Shown: positions 8,235-17,792, numbered from the stretch's first letter. The stretch: DNA of 64,000 nt from Hymenobacter sp. DG01 (GCF_006352025.1 NZ_CP040936.1:1984001-2048000); one strand, 5' to 3'. Numbers and translations: made by a program. The notes: generated by a model from the letters alone, not told the origin.

Positions 8235-9666
8235 AAGACGCATCTATAAAGGCCTGAGCGCCGCCACCCTTGCCCTGGCCGTGGGCGCCTGCAAAACCCC
8301 GCAGCTGACGCAGAAAACCGAGAACCGTACGGTTCCGGCTTCCTACACGGGTAGCACCCAGGACTCGACGAACACCACGGGAAAGGTGCAGTGGAAACAG
8401 TTTTTCACTGACCCCAACCTGGTAGCCCTGATTGACACCGCCCTGCGCAACAACCAGGAGCTGAACATCACCCTGCAGGAAATCCAGATTGCCCGCAACG
8501 AGGTGCAAGTTCGTAAGGGCGAGTACCTGCCTTTCATCGGTTTAGGCGCCCGCGCCGATGCGGACCGGCCCGGCCGCTACACCCTGCAGGGTGCCACGGA
8601 AGAGCAGGTGGCCATCAAGCCCGACAAGCCCAACCCCGACCCACTGACCAACTACCAGGTAGGCGCTTTTGCTACCTGGGAGGTGGACATCTGGCACAAG
8701 CTGCGCAACTCCCGGAAGGCGGCGGCTAACCGCTACCTGGCTTCGGTGGAGGGCAAGAACTTCATGGTGACCAACCTGATTGCCGAAATTGCCACCTCCT
8801 ACTACGAGCTGCTGGCCCTCGACAACCAACTGGCCATTGTGAAGCAGAACATTGCCATTCAAAGCAATGCCCTGGAAGCCGTGCGCCTGCAGAAAGAAGC
8901 CGCCCGCACCACCGAGCTGGCCGTACGCCGCTTTGAGGCCCAGGTGCACAACACCCAGAGCCTGCAGTACAACGTGCAGCAGCGCATCGTGGAAACCGAG
9001 AACCGGCTCAACTTCCTGGTGGGCCGCTACCCCCGCGCCATCGTCCGCGACGATGCCTCGTTTAATAGCTTCGTGCCGGCCACCATTCAGGCCGGGGTCC
9101 CGGCCCAACTCCTGCTCAACCGCCCCGACATCCGGCAGGCCGAGCAGAACCTAGCGGCTTCCAAGCTTGATGTGCAGGTAGCGCGGGCTAATTTCTACCC
9201 CTCGCTGCGCATTACAGGCTCGGCCGGGTTCGGCGCCTTCAAGCCCGGCCTGCTGTTTTCCAGCCCCGAGTCGATGCTGTTCTCCCTGGGCGGTGACTTG
9301 GTAGCGCCGCTGGTGAACCGCAACGGTATTAACGCGGTGTATTCCAGCGCCAATGCCCGCCAGATCCAGACCGCCTACCAGTACGAGCAGACGATTCTGA
9401 AGGCCTACGTGGAGGTAGCCAACCAGCTGGCCAACCTCAGCAACCTCGATAAAAGCTACGGCGAGAAAGCCCGGGCAGTGGAAGCCCTGAACCAGTCGGT
9501 AACCATCTCCAATAGCCTGTTCCGCTCCGCCCGCGCAGACTACACGGAAGTGCTCCTGACCCAGCGCGAAGCTCTAGAATCAAAATTCGACCTAACCGAG
9601 ACCAAGCTTCAGCAGCTCACAGCCATGGTGAATGTGTACCGGGCCCTGGGCGGCGGCTGGCAGTAA
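8227..9666 (+). CDS. Outer-membrane efflux factor, TolC/OprM family lipoprotein
   Basis: Outer-membrane channel of the tripartite pump. I place the start at the ATG at 8227, inside the last codons of the pump gene (8-base overlap), giving MLKRRIYKGLSAATLALAVGAC with lipobox AVGAC and acylated C22. The usual OprM-type body follows: two repeats of long helices (LIDTALRNNQELNITLQEIQIARNEV; LLNRPDIRQAEQNLAASKLDVQVARANFYPSL) and a FxxYEQTILKAYVEVANQL-like second half. The 479-residue length is normal. The overlap suggests translational coupling to the pump. A strong terminator follows at 9693. Confidence 0.93.
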   Translation: MLKRRIYKGLSAATLALAVGACKTPQLTQKTENRTVPASYTGSTQDSTNTTGKVQWKQFFTDPNLVALIDTALRNNQELNITLQEIQIARNEVQVRKGEYLPFIGLGARADADRPGRYTLQGATEEQVAIKPDKPNPDPLTNYQVGAFATWEVDIWHKLRNSRKAAANRYLASVEGKNFMVTNLIAEIATSYYELLALDNQLAIVKQNIAIQSNALEAVRLQKEAARTTELAVRRFEAQVHNTQSLQYNVQQRIVETENRLNFLVGRYPRAIVRDDASFNSFVPATIQAGVPAQLLLNRPDIRQAEQNLAASKLDVQVARANFYPSLRITGSAGFGAFKPGLLFSSPESMLFSLGGDLVAPLVNRNGINAVYSSANARQIQTAYQYEQTILKAYVEVANQLANLSNLDKSYGEKARAVEALNQSVTISNSLFRSARADYTEVLLTQREALESKFDLTETKLQQLTAMVNVYRALGGGWQ

Positions 9667-9692
9667 GCCGGCTCCGCAAGGGGTATAAAATG

Positions 9693-9738
9693 AACAAGCC
9701 GGGCGTACGCGAAAATATTCGCGTACGCCCGGCTTGTT
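9693..9738 (+). terminator. Terminator of the efflux operon
   Basis: Perfect 21-bp stem (AACAAGCCGGGCGTACGCGAA and complement; 9693-9713 with 9718-9738) and a 4-base AATA loop, ending in TTGTTTC. It starts 27 bases after the outer-membrane factor stop and faces the convergent PhzF-like gene. Confidence 0.9.
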
Positions 9739-9817
9739 TCGTGCCGGTCCGGTCCGACGGGCGGAGCCCGTTGGACAGGGGGTAGGGCCATTTGCCGTTC
9801 GAGACGGGGCAGAGCTT

Positions 9818-10612
9818 CTACCCTACCTCAATTTCTCCTTTGAGGTAGGTTACGGCGTGGCCGCTCATCAGCACCCGGTCGCCGCGCAGCTCGCACCATA
9901 GGTCGCCGCCACGGGCCGATACCTGGCGGGCGTGGAAGGTGGTTTTGCCTAGCCGCTCAGCCCAGTAGGGCACCAGGGTAGTATGCGCCGAGCCGGTTAC
10001 CGGGTCTTCGGGCACGCCCACGCGGGGGCCGAAAAACCGCGAAACGAAGTCGATGCCCTCGGTACCGGGGGCGGTGGCAATAACGGCGCGGTACTCTACT
10101 TTAGCCAGGTGGGCCATGTCGGGGTGCAGGGCGCGCACTTCCGCTTCCGAGTTAAACACGCATACCAGGTCGGGGCCGGCGTGAATGCTCAGAGGCGTAG
10201 CCCGCAGCCCGTCGAGCAGGCCATCGGGGTGCAGGCTGAGGGGTTTGGGCGGACGGGCCGGGAAGTCGAGCGTCAGGCGCCCCTCCGCGGCCTGGCTCAC
10301 GCGTAGCGGCCCGCTTTTGGAGTGGAACACAATTTCGGCCTCCTGAAAGTTGAGGTGACGGTAGAGTACGTGGGCCGAGGCCAGGGTAGCGTGCCCGCAC
10401 AGCTCAACCTCCACGGCCGGCGTAAACCAGCGGATTTCATACTCGTGGCCCGATTTCGGGACGAAGAAGGCGGTTTCGGCCAGGTTGTTTTCGGCGGCAA
10501 TGGCTTGCATGGTTTCGGCGGGCAGCCACTCGGTGAGGGGGCACGCGGCGGCGGGGTTGCCGGCAAAGGGCCGGTCGGTGAAGGCATCGACCTGGTAGAG
10601 GGGTAGCAGCAT
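9818..10612 (-). CDS. PhzF family isomerase/epimerase
   Basis: Cytoplasmic enzyme of the PhzF / diaminopimelate-epimerase fold; members isomerise small metabolites. The true start is the ATG at 10612 (MLLPLYQVDAFTDRPFAGNP), which matches the family N-terminus; the open frame runs 46 codons further upstream without similarity. Conserved features are FAGNPAAACPL, the catalytic glutamate E46 in NLAETAFFV, WFTPAVEVELCGHATLASA, and the C-terminal EDPVTGSAHTTLVPYW. The 264-residue length is typical. No phenazine genes are nearby, so a role in phenazine synthesis is not supported; the substrate is unknown. Confidence 0.9.
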   Translation of the reverse strand: MLLPLYQVDAFTDRPFAGNPAAACPLTEWLPAETMQAIAAENNLAETAFFVPKSGHEYEIRWFTPAVEVELCGHATLASAHVLYRHLNFQEAEIVFHSKSGPLRVSQAAEGRLTLDFPARPPKPLSLHPDGLLDGLRATPLSIHAGPDLVCVFNSEAEVRALHPDMAHLAKVEYRAVIATAPGTEGIDFVSRFFGPRVGVPEDPVTGSAHTTLVPYWAERLGKTTFHARQVSARGGDLWCELRGDRVLMSGHAVTYLKGEIEVG

Positions 10613-10863
10613 AAGGGCGGGGGCAGGAAAAGTCAGTAGAGGTGGAAACGGATTCAGCGCCGAAGCTACTGGTTCCGGCCCTAATATGCCGTTTTTAATA
10701 CCCTGAATGCTGCTCCGAGAAGCCGCCGAAACCAGTTGCAGGAGTGGCAAGGGCTACCGCGCAGCGTAGACTTTAGCCCGCAGCCCTGAAGCCGGCCTCC
10801 TACCCTTAAATTGAATAGAGGGCTGCGGCCTGAAGCCCGTGCTGCTGCGCCCTGGCGGCCCGC

Positions 10864-12129
10864 TCAGCTTGCTTGCACCTGCCCGCCGATAATCACCGTC
10901 CGGACCGGGTTTTCGCCCAGCCAGTACGGTATTTCTTCGGGGGTAGGCACGTCCAGCACCAGCACATCGGCCCGCTTGCCGGGCTCCAGACTGCCGCATT
11001 CCTGCTGCTGCCCGATGGCCCAGGCGGCATTGAGCGTTACAGCGGCCAGGGCCTCGCGGGGCGTGAAACCCATCTTCAGGCAGGCCACCGCCACGGCCAG
11101 CCACAGGTTTTTGCTGGGACAGGAGCCGGGGTTGAAGTCGGTGCTGATGGCTACGGGCAAACCCGCTTCAATCAGCTGCCGGCCGCGCGCGTACTGCTCT
11201 TGCCGCAGAAACAGCGGTACCAGCGGCAGCAGCACGGCCACCGTGCGCCCACCAGTAAGGGCAGCAATACGGGCGGCGGCGGCCGGCGTCAGGTAGTCGC
11301 AGTGGTCTATACTGACGGCGTCCAGCCCGGCGGCCATTTCGCAACCGCCCAAGTCGTGGAGCTGCTCGGCATGAATTTTCAGCCCGAAGCCCAGCTCCCG
11401 GGCCCGCGCCAGGTAGCGCCTCGAATCGGCCACGGAAAAGGCCCCCTGCTCACAGAAAATATCCACGAACGGCACCTCGGTGGGGTCGAGCCGGGGCAGG
11501 ACTTCGGCCGCCAGCATGTCGAGGTAGGCGGCCGGGCGGCCCGCATATTCGGGGCCGGGCACGTGGGCACCCAGAAAGGTGGACACAATCCGCGTGGGCT
11601 GCTGCCGGCCGGTTTCCCGGGCCGTCTGGAGCAGGCGCAGTTCGGTGGCCGCATCAAGGCCGTAGCCGGTTTTGGCTTCCAGGGTGGTTACCCCGTAGCA
11701 CCGGAAGCCGGCCAAATGGTGCAGGGCGTTTTCCAGCAGCTGGGCGTCGGAAGCGGCCCGGGTGGCGCGCACGGTGCTCAGAATGCCGCCCCCGCTGGCC
11801 AGAATATCAAGGTAAGACTCGCCCTGCAGCTTGCGCTGAAACTCGGCGGCCCGGTTGCCCCCGAATACCAGGTGGGTGTGGCACTCCACCAAGCCCGGCA
11901 TTACCACCTGGCCCCGGGCCTCTACAATTCGGGTGGCCGGCGTGACTAAGCTTTCATCCAGTTCTGCCATGGGCCCCAGGGCCACAATGCGGTCCTGCTC
12001 GCAGGCCACGTACCCATCGGTGATGCTGCGCCAGTCGCGCAGGCCGGAGCCGGTCAGGGGGCCGTGGCTGCCCGTGCCGTCCATGGTCAGCAGCTGCCCG
12101 CAATGGCGGATAAGCAAGGTGTATCCCAT
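10864..12129 (-). CDS. hutI: Imidazolonepropionase HutI
   Basis: Third enzyme of histidine degradation: hydrolyses 4-imidazolone-5-propionate to N-formimino-L-glutamate. It is an amidohydrolase-superfamily protein of 421 residues (normal is about 400-420). Metal and substrate motifs are VMPGLVECHTHLVFGGNR (H84, H86), EAKTGYGL, LKIHAEQLHDLGG, SIDHCDYL and STDFNPGSCPS. The neighbours (PhzF-like, T9SS protein) are unrelated. Urocanase lies at 45.8 kb and a formiminoglutamase candidate at 54.1 kb, so the pathway is dispersed. Start is the ATG giving MGYTLLIRHCGQLLTM; no better alternative is seen. Confidence 0.95.
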   Translation of the reverse strand: MGYTLLIRHCGQLLTMDGTGSHGPLTGSGLRDWRSITDGYVACEQDRIVALGPMAELDESLVTPATRIVEARGQVVMPGLVECHTHLVFGGNRAAEFQRKLQGESYLDILASGGGILSTVRATRAASDAQLLENALHHLAGFRCYGVTTLEAKTGYGLDAATELRLLQTARETGRQQPTRIVSTFLGAHVPGPEYAGRPAAYLDMLAAEVLPRLDPTEVPFVDIFCEQGAFSVADSRRYLARARELGFGLKIHAEQLHDLGGCEMAAGLDAVSIDHCDYLTPAAAARIAALTGGRTVAVLLPLVPLFLRQEQYARGRQLIEAGLPVAISTDFNPGSCPSKNLWLAVAVACLKMGFTPREALAAVTLNAAWAIGQQQECGSLEPGKRADVLVLDVPTPEEIPYWLGENPVRTVIIGGQVQAS

Positions 12130-12387
12130 GCGCGAAAACAGAAAAAATACCGAATGCCCGACAGTGGCCGGGTGAGGCTGGGAAAGGTAACAAAACCGGC
12201 CTGCCTGCCCTAGCAGCCAGTGGTTTAGCCTTTCTAATTTCCAGCTGACCTATGTAAAACACAAAAATAACCCGTCAAAAGTGTATCCATTTTTGGGAAT
12301 TGAGAGTTAATAGCGCGTTCCTGCGTATCTTATCGCTAGGCTAATGAACCCGCTGTCAAGTGTTTACCCATTTTCTCCTTTCTCAAA

Positions 12388-13944
12388 ATGAAAAAGACGC
12401 TACTCACTCTTTCTATTTTGCTTGGCGGATACGAGGTATGGGCCCAGCTTCCAACCAACAGCTTCGCCGTTACGGCCCCGTGTCCGGCCAGTGCGGGTAA
12501 CCCGTCGGTGCTGCAGCAGGTGAACACCGATGGTTCTCTGACCCCCATCGCCACCGTTATGGATGGCACTACCCCCCTGATTCTGAACGCGCTGGGCTGC
12601 GACGTGGCCGACCCTACGGCGGTGTACGCCATGAACGTGCAGCAGCCCGTGACCCTGGCTAACTTCGATACCCCGCCCAACCTGTACCGAATTTCGCTGA
12701 GCACGGCCGCAGCCACCAACCTGGGCACGGTTACGCCCCCACCGCTGCCCACCACCGGCCTCTCGCCGGTAGGGCCGTTTGAAGCGGTGTTTCGCGAAAT
12801 CCGCCAGACCTTTAACTTTATCGGCGACGGTGGGCCAGGCTCCGAGTACTACGTGGGCGGGGTCACGGGCCGGGTTATTCTGGGCTTTAGCGGATTTCGG
12901 GTGGCCGATGTGCGCCTGTACGTGGGGGTAGTGCAGCTCAGTCCATTCACTACGGCCAGCCCCGTCTGGCGCCTGCTCGATACGTCGTCGGACCCGGCCA
13001 CGGCCGCCGTGCTGGCCACCTACCAGGCCCAGTTGCAAGCCTACCTGAACAGCGGCGGCAGCGGCCCGGTGCCCGAGGGCGGCATCCAGGACTGGGTGTA
13101 CGATGTGCGCACGGGCAACCTGATCAGCTACCTGGGCCAGGAAGACAAGTTTCTGACCATTAGCAACCCGGCTACTTCGCCCCGGGGCGTAACCACCACC
13201 CCAAGCCCGGCCATTCCGACCCAGCAGAATATAGGCTCCATGTTCACGGACCGCGACGGTAATGTGTACGCCGTGGACGCCGACGGCGGCACTATCTACA
13301 AGATTGACCGCCTGACCGGCAGCTACTCGGGCCGCTCCTACGGCTCGGCCTTCGGGTGCTCCCGCGGCGACGCCGTGAGCATGCCGGGCGCTCTGCCCCT
13401 GCCCGTGAAGCTGGTGCGCTTCGCGGCTACTGCCGGTAGCACCGGTGTGCGCTTTGAGTGGGAAACCGCCAGCGAGAAAAACGCGGCCTACTTTGAGGTG
13501 GAAAGCAGCGCCACGGCTACCAGCTGGCAGCCCGTAGTGCGGGTAGCGGCCGCCAACCGGCCCACGGGTCAGCGCTACTCTGCCTTCGAGCCCGGCGCGT
13601 CCCTCAGCCTGACCTACTACCGCCTCGCCATGCACGATGCCGATGGTAGCGTGGCGCACTCGCAGGTGCAGGTAGTAGGCCCCTCGGCGCGCGGGCTAGC
13701 AACCACTTACCCCAACCCGGCCCGCGACGAAATTAAGGTGGTACTGGCCGCGCCGGAGCAGGCCAGCCGCCTGGAGCTGCTGAACTCCCGCGGGCAGGTA
13801 GTACGGCACTGGGAGCCTGCGGCGGGCACTCCCCTGATTCAGCTTCCTACGGCCGGACTGGCAGCGGGTCTTTACATGCTGCGCGTGCACCAGGCCGGCG
13901 GCACCAGCACCTCGCGCATCGCGGTAGCCGGCAGCGGGCAATAG
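12388..13944 (+). CDS. Secreted protein with T9SS C-terminal sorting domain
   Basis: 518-residue exported protein. It has a signal peptide MKKTLLTLSILLGGYEVWAQ. A central region of beta-propeller character (AVYAMNVQQPVTLANFDTPPNLYRI; MFTDRDGNVYAVDADGGTIYKIDRLTG) resembles DUF6923-like domains. Then comes a short beta-sandwich (LPVKLVRFAATAGSTGVRFEWETASEKNAAYFEVESS), typical just before T9SS tails in this phylum. The C-terminus TYPNPARDEIKVVL...GLYMLRVHQAGG...SRIAV is a type A sorting domain, directing the protein through the type IX system to the cell surface or medium. Ligand or function unknown. Confidence 0.85.
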   Translation: MKKTLLTLSILLGGYEVWAQLPTNSFAVTAPCPASAGNPSVLQQVNTDGSLTPIATVMDGTTPLILNALGCDVADPTAVYAMNVQQPVTLANFDTPPNLYRISLSTAAATNLGTVTPPPLPTTGLSPVGPFEAVFREIRQTFNFIGDGGPGSEYYVGGVTGRVILGFSGFRVADVRLYVGVVQLSPFTTASPVWRLLDTSSDPATAAVLATYQAQLQAYLNSGGSGPVPEGGIQDWVYDVRTGNLISYLGQEDKFLTISNPATSPRGVTTTPSPAIPTQQNIGSMFTDRDGNVYAVDADGGTIYKIDRLTGSYSGRSYGSAFGCSRGDAVSMPGALPLPVKLVRFAATAGSTGVRFEWETASEKNAAYFEVESSATATSWQPVVRVAAANRPTGQRYSAFEPGASLSLTYYRLAMHDADGSVAHSQVQVVGPSARGLATTYPNPARDEIKVVLAAPEQASRLELLNSRGQVVRHWEPAAGTPLIQLPTAGLAAGLYMLRVHQAGGTSTSRIAVAGSGQ

Positions 13945-13976
13945 CTTGGTAGGCTCGCAGGGCGTTACCCGCGGGC

Positions 13977-14795
13977 TTAGTGGGGGCGTTGCATCACTAC
14001 GGAATAAACCAGGGGCAGCTTGCCGGGCAGGGCAGCCAGCTGGTAGCGGCCGGGCCCGGTTTCCTGCAGGCCGGCCAGGCAGTTGTAGGGCGAGTAGTCA
14101 TACTCCTGAAAACTCCGCAACTCCAGGCCCTGCCGCAGGAGGCTGCCCAGTACTTCGCCCAAATCGTGGTTCCAGGAAACGGATGGATGGGCCAGGGGCG
14201 CGGCGGCATCGGCGTAGGAGCCGCTGGTGGTTTCCTCAATAGCTTCGCGGTTGAAGTAGCTGTACTCTACGCGGGTAAACTGCGCGTCGAACATCCAGAC
14301 GACCGGGTGAAACTCTACCAGCACCAGTCGGCCGCCGGGCCGCAGGTAGCGGGCCGCTACCCCCGCCCATTGATCCAGGTCGGGCAACCAGCCCAGCACC
14401 CCGTAGGAGGTAAATACCACATCAAAACCGGGCTCGGCGGGCAGCACTTCGGGCAGGTTGTACACATCGGAGCAGATAAACTCAGCGGGCAGCTGCAGCT
14501 CCGTGGCCAGCTGCCGGGCCGCCTCAATAGCCTCGTCCGACAAATCGACGCCCGTTACCTGCGCGCCCAGCCGGGCCAGGGAAAGCGAGTCTTGTCCGAA
14601 GTGGCACTGCAGGTGCAGAATCCGGCGCCCGCCTACCTCTCCCAGCAGGTCTGACTCAATGTCGTTGAGGGAAGAACGGCCGGCCCGGAAGCCCGCCACA
14701 TCATAAAACTCGGAGTCGAGATGGTAAGGCACCTTGGCGTTCCAGAGGGCGCGGTTCAGGTCGAGGTAGTCGGGGCGAGGGTTGGGGGTAAGCAT
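13977..14795 (-). CDS. Class I SAM-dependent methyltransferase
   Basis: 272-residue cytoplasmic methyltransferase; the start is set at the ATG at 14795 (MLTPNPRPDYLDLNRALWNA), since upstream codons in this frame look non-coding. Motif I is ILHLQCHFGQDSLSLARLGA, followed by VTGVDLSDEAI (acidic loop), ICSDVYNLPEV and a late strand GFDVVFTSYGVLGWLPDLDQW. It ends with LRPGGRLVLVEFHPV. The N-terminal LNRALWNAKVPYHLDSEFYDV is common to a Bacteroidota subgroup of Methyltransf_25-type enzymes. The substrate is unknown. Divergent from the 2H phosphoesterase gene with an 82-base gap. Confidence 0.85.
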   Translation of the reverse strand: MLTPNPRPDYLDLNRALWNAKVPYHLDSEFYDVAGFRAGRSSLNDIESDLLGEVGGRRILHLQCHFGQDSLSLARLGAQVTGVDLSDEAIEAARQLATELQLPAEFICSDVYNLPEVLPAEPGFDVVFTSYGVLGWLPDLDQWAGVAARYLRPGGRLVLVEFHPVVWMFDAQFTRVEYSYFNREAIEETTSGSYADAAAPLAHPSVSWNHDLGEVLGSLLRQGLELRSFQEYDYSPYNCLAGLQETGPGRYQLAALPGKLPLVYSVVMQRPH

Positions 14796-14877
14796 AGCGG
14801 TAAGGTAGGAAAATGACCCGCAACAGCCACCCGGCGCCGATGGCCGTAGAGTAAGCTCGTGCCGACTAAATTTCGCT

Positions 14878-15396
14878 ATGCTCCTACCCCTCGATGCGCC
14901 CCTGATCCTGACCCTTACCCTGGATGAAGCCGCGCAGACCCACTTCAACGCCCTGCGCCAGCTCTACTTCCCACCCGAGCGCAACTACCTGCAGGCCCAC
15001 GTCACGCTGTTCCATCACCTGCCCGGCCCCGAGGCACCGGCCATTGCCGACTACCTGAGCCGGGTTGCGGCCGCTACCCCCCTGCTGCCCCTGCAGGTTG
15101 CGGGGCTGCGGTTTCTGGGCCGCGGCGTGGCCTACGACCTCCAGAACCCCGAGCTGCTGCAGTTGCACCGGAGCCTGCAAACGGCCTGGGCTGCTTGGCT
15201 CACCCCTCAGGATCAGCAGCGCCTCAGGCCCCACATCACGGTGCAGAATAAAGTAGAGCCCACTGTGGCCCGCGCCCTGCACCAGGAGCTAACCACACAG
15301 TTTGAGCCGTTTGAAGCTACCGGCACGGGCCTCACCCTGTGGGCGTACCGCAACGGCCCCTGGGAGCAGCTGGCGCAGTTTCCCTTTCAGGGTTGA
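14878..15396 (+). CDS. 2'-5' RNA ligase family (2H phosphoesterase) protein
   Basis: 172-residue protein with two HxTx-type motifs, HVTLF near residue 41 and HITVQN near residue 120, which define the 2H phosphoesterase superfamily (LigT/ThpR-like). Members cleave or ligate 2',3'-cyclic or 2',5' phosphodiester bonds in small RNAs or nucleotides. The spacing between motifs is normal. It sits alone, divergent from the methyltransferase gene. Natural substrate unknown. Confidence 0.85.
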   Translation: MLLPLDAPLILTLTLDEAAQTHFNALRQLYFPPERNYLQAHVTLFHHLPGPEAPAIADYLSRVAAATPLLPLQVAGLRFLGRGVAYDLQNPELLQLHRSLQTAWAAWLTPQDQQRLRPHITVQNKVEPTVARALHQELTTQFEPFEATGTGLTLWAYRNGPWEQLAQFPFQG

Positions 15397-15419
15397 GGGC
15401 AAGCCGGCTATAGCCTCCC

Positions 15420-16352
15420 TTACTTCTTGCGGGCCGTGACGGTATGCGTCAGGGACTTAAACTGAGCTAGCGCCGTTTCGAAATCCTGACGGGCCAGGCC
15501 CTGCATCACAACGGCCGTACTCCCGATGATGCTTACTTGCTGATACACTAGCACCCGTTGCCCCTGCAACTGAGCAAAGCCTTCGGTTTCGTAGGTTACC
15601 AGGTCATTGACTTTGGCCGAGGACATTTTGCGGGCCGCGTAGCCCGCCAGGCCCGCCCGGCGGCTCAGGGCCTGCTGGCTGAGGTCGGCGGCGGTAAGGG
15701 AGGGGTTGTAGGGCAGCGTCAGCACCGTCACGGTGGGCTCCGGGCCGTAGTCGGGCTTGCGCTGCCCGCCCAGGGTGTAGAGGTACTGCCCCGCCCGGGT
15801 TTCGGCCAGCGCAAACGGCGACTTTTGCTCCTCCAGCAGGAAAACCGCCCCGGCCAGCGAGGCTGGGTCGGGGCCGGTGGTTTTCTGGTAGGTGGCCGTG
15901 AGCAGGCTGCGCCGCAGGGCGGTGGCTAGGGCCGTGTCGGCGGCGGGGTAGCGGGCGTCGAGCAGCACGGCAAAGGTAGAGTCGCCGAAGAGCAGCTGCA
16001 CCGACTCCTGGGTGGGCGTGAGCTGCACCCGGGCCAGGCGGGCGGGGTAGGCGCCGGGCACCTCCCGGAAATCCAGCACCTTGCCCCCACGCGCCGCAAA
16101 CCGGGCCTGGTTGAAGCCCGCGGCCTGACGGTAGTAGTTCCCCCCTTTCACGTCGTACACCTGCAGCACGGCCTCGCCCCGCCGGAAGCCCGACAGGCCC
16201 GGGGTAGCCGTGAAGCCTGCCGGGGGCACCAGCCACACCTGAGTTCCGGCCACTGCCCGGGCGGGGCCCTGCGCCCGGCTACCCAGGGCCAGGGTCAGCA
16301 GCAGGGGCAGCAGGCATAGAATACGCGAAGTAGAAGAAAGTGTCATACGCAA
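15420..16352 (-). CDS. Exported protein of unknown function
   Basis: 310 residues with signal peptide RILCLLPLLLTLALGSRAQ. The mature protein begins VAGTQVWLVPPAGFTATPGLSGF and contains LLFGDSTFAVLLDARYPAADT. A second half (LVTYETEGFAQLQGQRVLVYQQVSIIGSTAVVMQGLA) looks like a repeat of an alpha/beta module seen in DcrB/PsbP-like lipid-associated proteins; that fold guess is weak. The start may be M1 (16352) or M3 (16346). It is convergent with the 2H gene, 23 bases between stops. Confidence 0.7.
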   Translation of the reverse strand: MRMTLSSTSRILCLLPLLLTLALGSRAQGPARAVAGTQVWLVPPAGFTATPGLSGFRRGEAVLQVYDVKGGNYYRQAAGFNQARFAARGGKVLDFREVPGAYPARLARVQLTPTQESVQLLFGDSTFAVLLDARYPAADTALATALRRSLLTATYQKTTGPDPASLAGAVFLLEEQKSPFALAETRAGQYLYTLGGQRKPDYGPEPTVTVLTLPYNPSLTAADLSQQALSRRAGLAGYAARKMSSAKVNDLVTYETEGFAQLQGQRVLVYQQVSIIGSTAVVMQGLARQDFETALAQFKSLTHTVTARKK

Positions 16353-16531
16353 ACCGGGCCGGCAGCCACGCCAACGGCGGCGCAGCTGCTACCCGTGGCG
16401 CGCAAGGTAGCATGAATTCGGCCTGAACCATCCTGCCAGCTTCGCCCCCATGCCCCGGCCGGCCTAGTAATGGGGGCACGAAAAACCGTTCGTAGCCCCG
16501 CCCTGCCGCTACCACGGGCGCCGCCTACCCC

Positions 16532-16960
16532 TTACGGGGCCACCAACCGGCGGGCGCGGCGGGTGTTGGCCTGAAATTCCCGGATCAGCAGCCACAGGGC
16601 CGCATCCGTGACGGTATGCAGGCCGGGCAGGTCCCGGCACGCCAGAGTTGAGGACGTCCGCACTTCATCCACCAGGCCAATGGCCCAGCCGGCAAACTGC
16701 CGGTGCGTCACGGGGCCATCGGCCAGCACTTGCACGGCCGTATGGCGGCAGTCGGTGCGGATGCGGCCGAAAACGGCAGCTACGGCCGGGGGTGGGCCTT
16801 CCAGCACTTGTAAAAAACGGCTCCCGTCAAAAAGCAGGATGCCCGTGATATGGGTTAACTGGTTATGATAGTAGCACTGTTCCAGCAGGCGCCCCAGCTC
16901 CGCCTCCGTTAAAGGAGCTACCGCTTCGCTTTGGTATATCAGATGGTGTAACAAGTCCAT
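16532..16960 (-). CDS. BLUF-domain blue-light sensor
   Basis: 142-residue stand-alone BLUF protein that should bind FAD non-covalently and signal in response to blue light. The photocycle residues are present: Y9 in LIYQSEA, N33 in YHNQLTHITGILLF, and Q51 in FLQVLEGP. A Trp near the C-terminal strand (FAGWAIGL) could occupy the semi-conserved Trp/Met position. No output domain is fused, so it must act through a partner that I cannot identify from the neighbours. Its start overlaps no other gene, and the upstream AT-rich stretch may hold its promoter. Confidence 0.92.
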   Translation of the reverse strand: MDLLHHLIYQSEAVAPLTEAELGRLLEQCYYHNQLTHITGILLFDGSRFLQVLEGPPPAVAAVFGRIRTDCRHTAVQVLADGPVTHRQFAGWAIGLVDEVRTSSTLACRDLPGLHTVTDAALWLLIREFQANTRRARRLVAP

Positions 16961-17102
16961 GGGAAAGGAATAGCAAGAGCACGATTACCTTAGTCCTAAA
17001 AAATACGAATAGCATACTACCGGGGCTATTGCACTTCCGTCCCTAATCGAATTCCGGACCTCCTAATTTGGGCCGGCAACCTTCTCTTCCTCCATTTTTC
17101 TC

Positions 17103-17702
17103 ATGTTTTGCATGAAAGCTCTGCTGCTGATTGATATTCAGAACGACTTCCTGCCGGGCGGCTCCCTGGCCGTGCCTGGCGGCGACGAAATCATTACCCT
17201 GGCCAACGAGCTGCAGCCTACCTACGACCTAGTAGTTGCCACCCAGGACTGGCACCCGGCTCAACACCAGAGCTTTGCCAGCCAGCACCCCGGTCGCCAG
17301 CCCTTCGAGCAGATTGACCTGCACGGCCTGCCCCAGACCCTCTGGCCCGACCACTGCGTGCAGGGCACGGCCGGCGCCGAGTTCAGCCCCGCCCTGGACC
17401 AGCACCGCATCGAGGCCATTTTCCGCAAGGGCACCAACCCCGAAATCGATTCGTACAGCGGCTTCTTCGACAACGGCCACCGCAAAAGCACCGGTCTGGC
17501 CGACTTCCTGCGAGGGCGCGGGGTGCGGCAGGTGCACCTCTGCGGGCTGGCCGCCGACTTCTGCGTGAACTTCTCGGCCCTCGATGCCCTGCAGGAAGGC
17601 TTTCAGGTTACCTTTTTGGAGGCGGCTACCCGGGCCATTTCGGCGGAGGGATATGCCCGGGCCCGGCAGGAGTTGCAGCGGCGCGGGGCCCAGATAGGTT
17701 AG
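17103..17702 (+). CDS. pncA: Nicotinamidase PncA
   Basis: Hydrolyses nicotinamide to nicotinate in NAD salvage; many homologues also act on pyrazinamide. 199 residues, normal length. The isochorismatase-fold catalytic triad is visible: D11 (LLIDIQNDF), K109 (FRKGT) and C154 (LAADFCVNFSALDA). Metal ligands are D49 and H51 (TQDWHP) and H84 (WPDHC). The initiation codon is either 17103 or the ATG at 17112 (MKALLLIDIQ), which is closer to homologues. It is followed by the MscS gene on the same strand. Confidence 0.95.
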   Translation: MFCMKALLLIDIQNDFLPGGSLAVPGGDEIITLANELQPTYDLVVATQDWHPAQHQSFASQHPGRQPFEQIDLHGLPQTLWPDHCVQGTAGAEFSPALDQHRIEAIFRKGTNPEIDSYSGFFDNGHRKSTGLADFLRGRGVRQVHLCGLAADFCVNFSALDALQEGFQVTFLEAATRAISAEGYARARQELQRRGAQIG

Positions 17703-17792
17703 CCCTACCCCACCGGAGCGGGCTAACCTTTCGGGCGGCTTTGGGGTAGAAAAGCCACCCGGCCCCGGCCCGATACTGCTGAGCCGGCACCT

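Noticed and set aside
9818..10612. Phenazine biosynthesis gene cluster
   Set aside because: Only the PhzF-like gene is present; PhzF homologues are widespread outside phenazine pathways.
10873..11949. Plus-strand open frame of 358 codons opposite hutI
   Set aside because: Antisense to the fully conserved imidazolonepropionase gene and without recognisable domains.
12400..13659. Minus-strand open frame of 419 codons opposite the T9SS protein
   Set aside because: Shadow of the plus-strand exported protein; composition typical of antisense frames in G+C-rich DNA.
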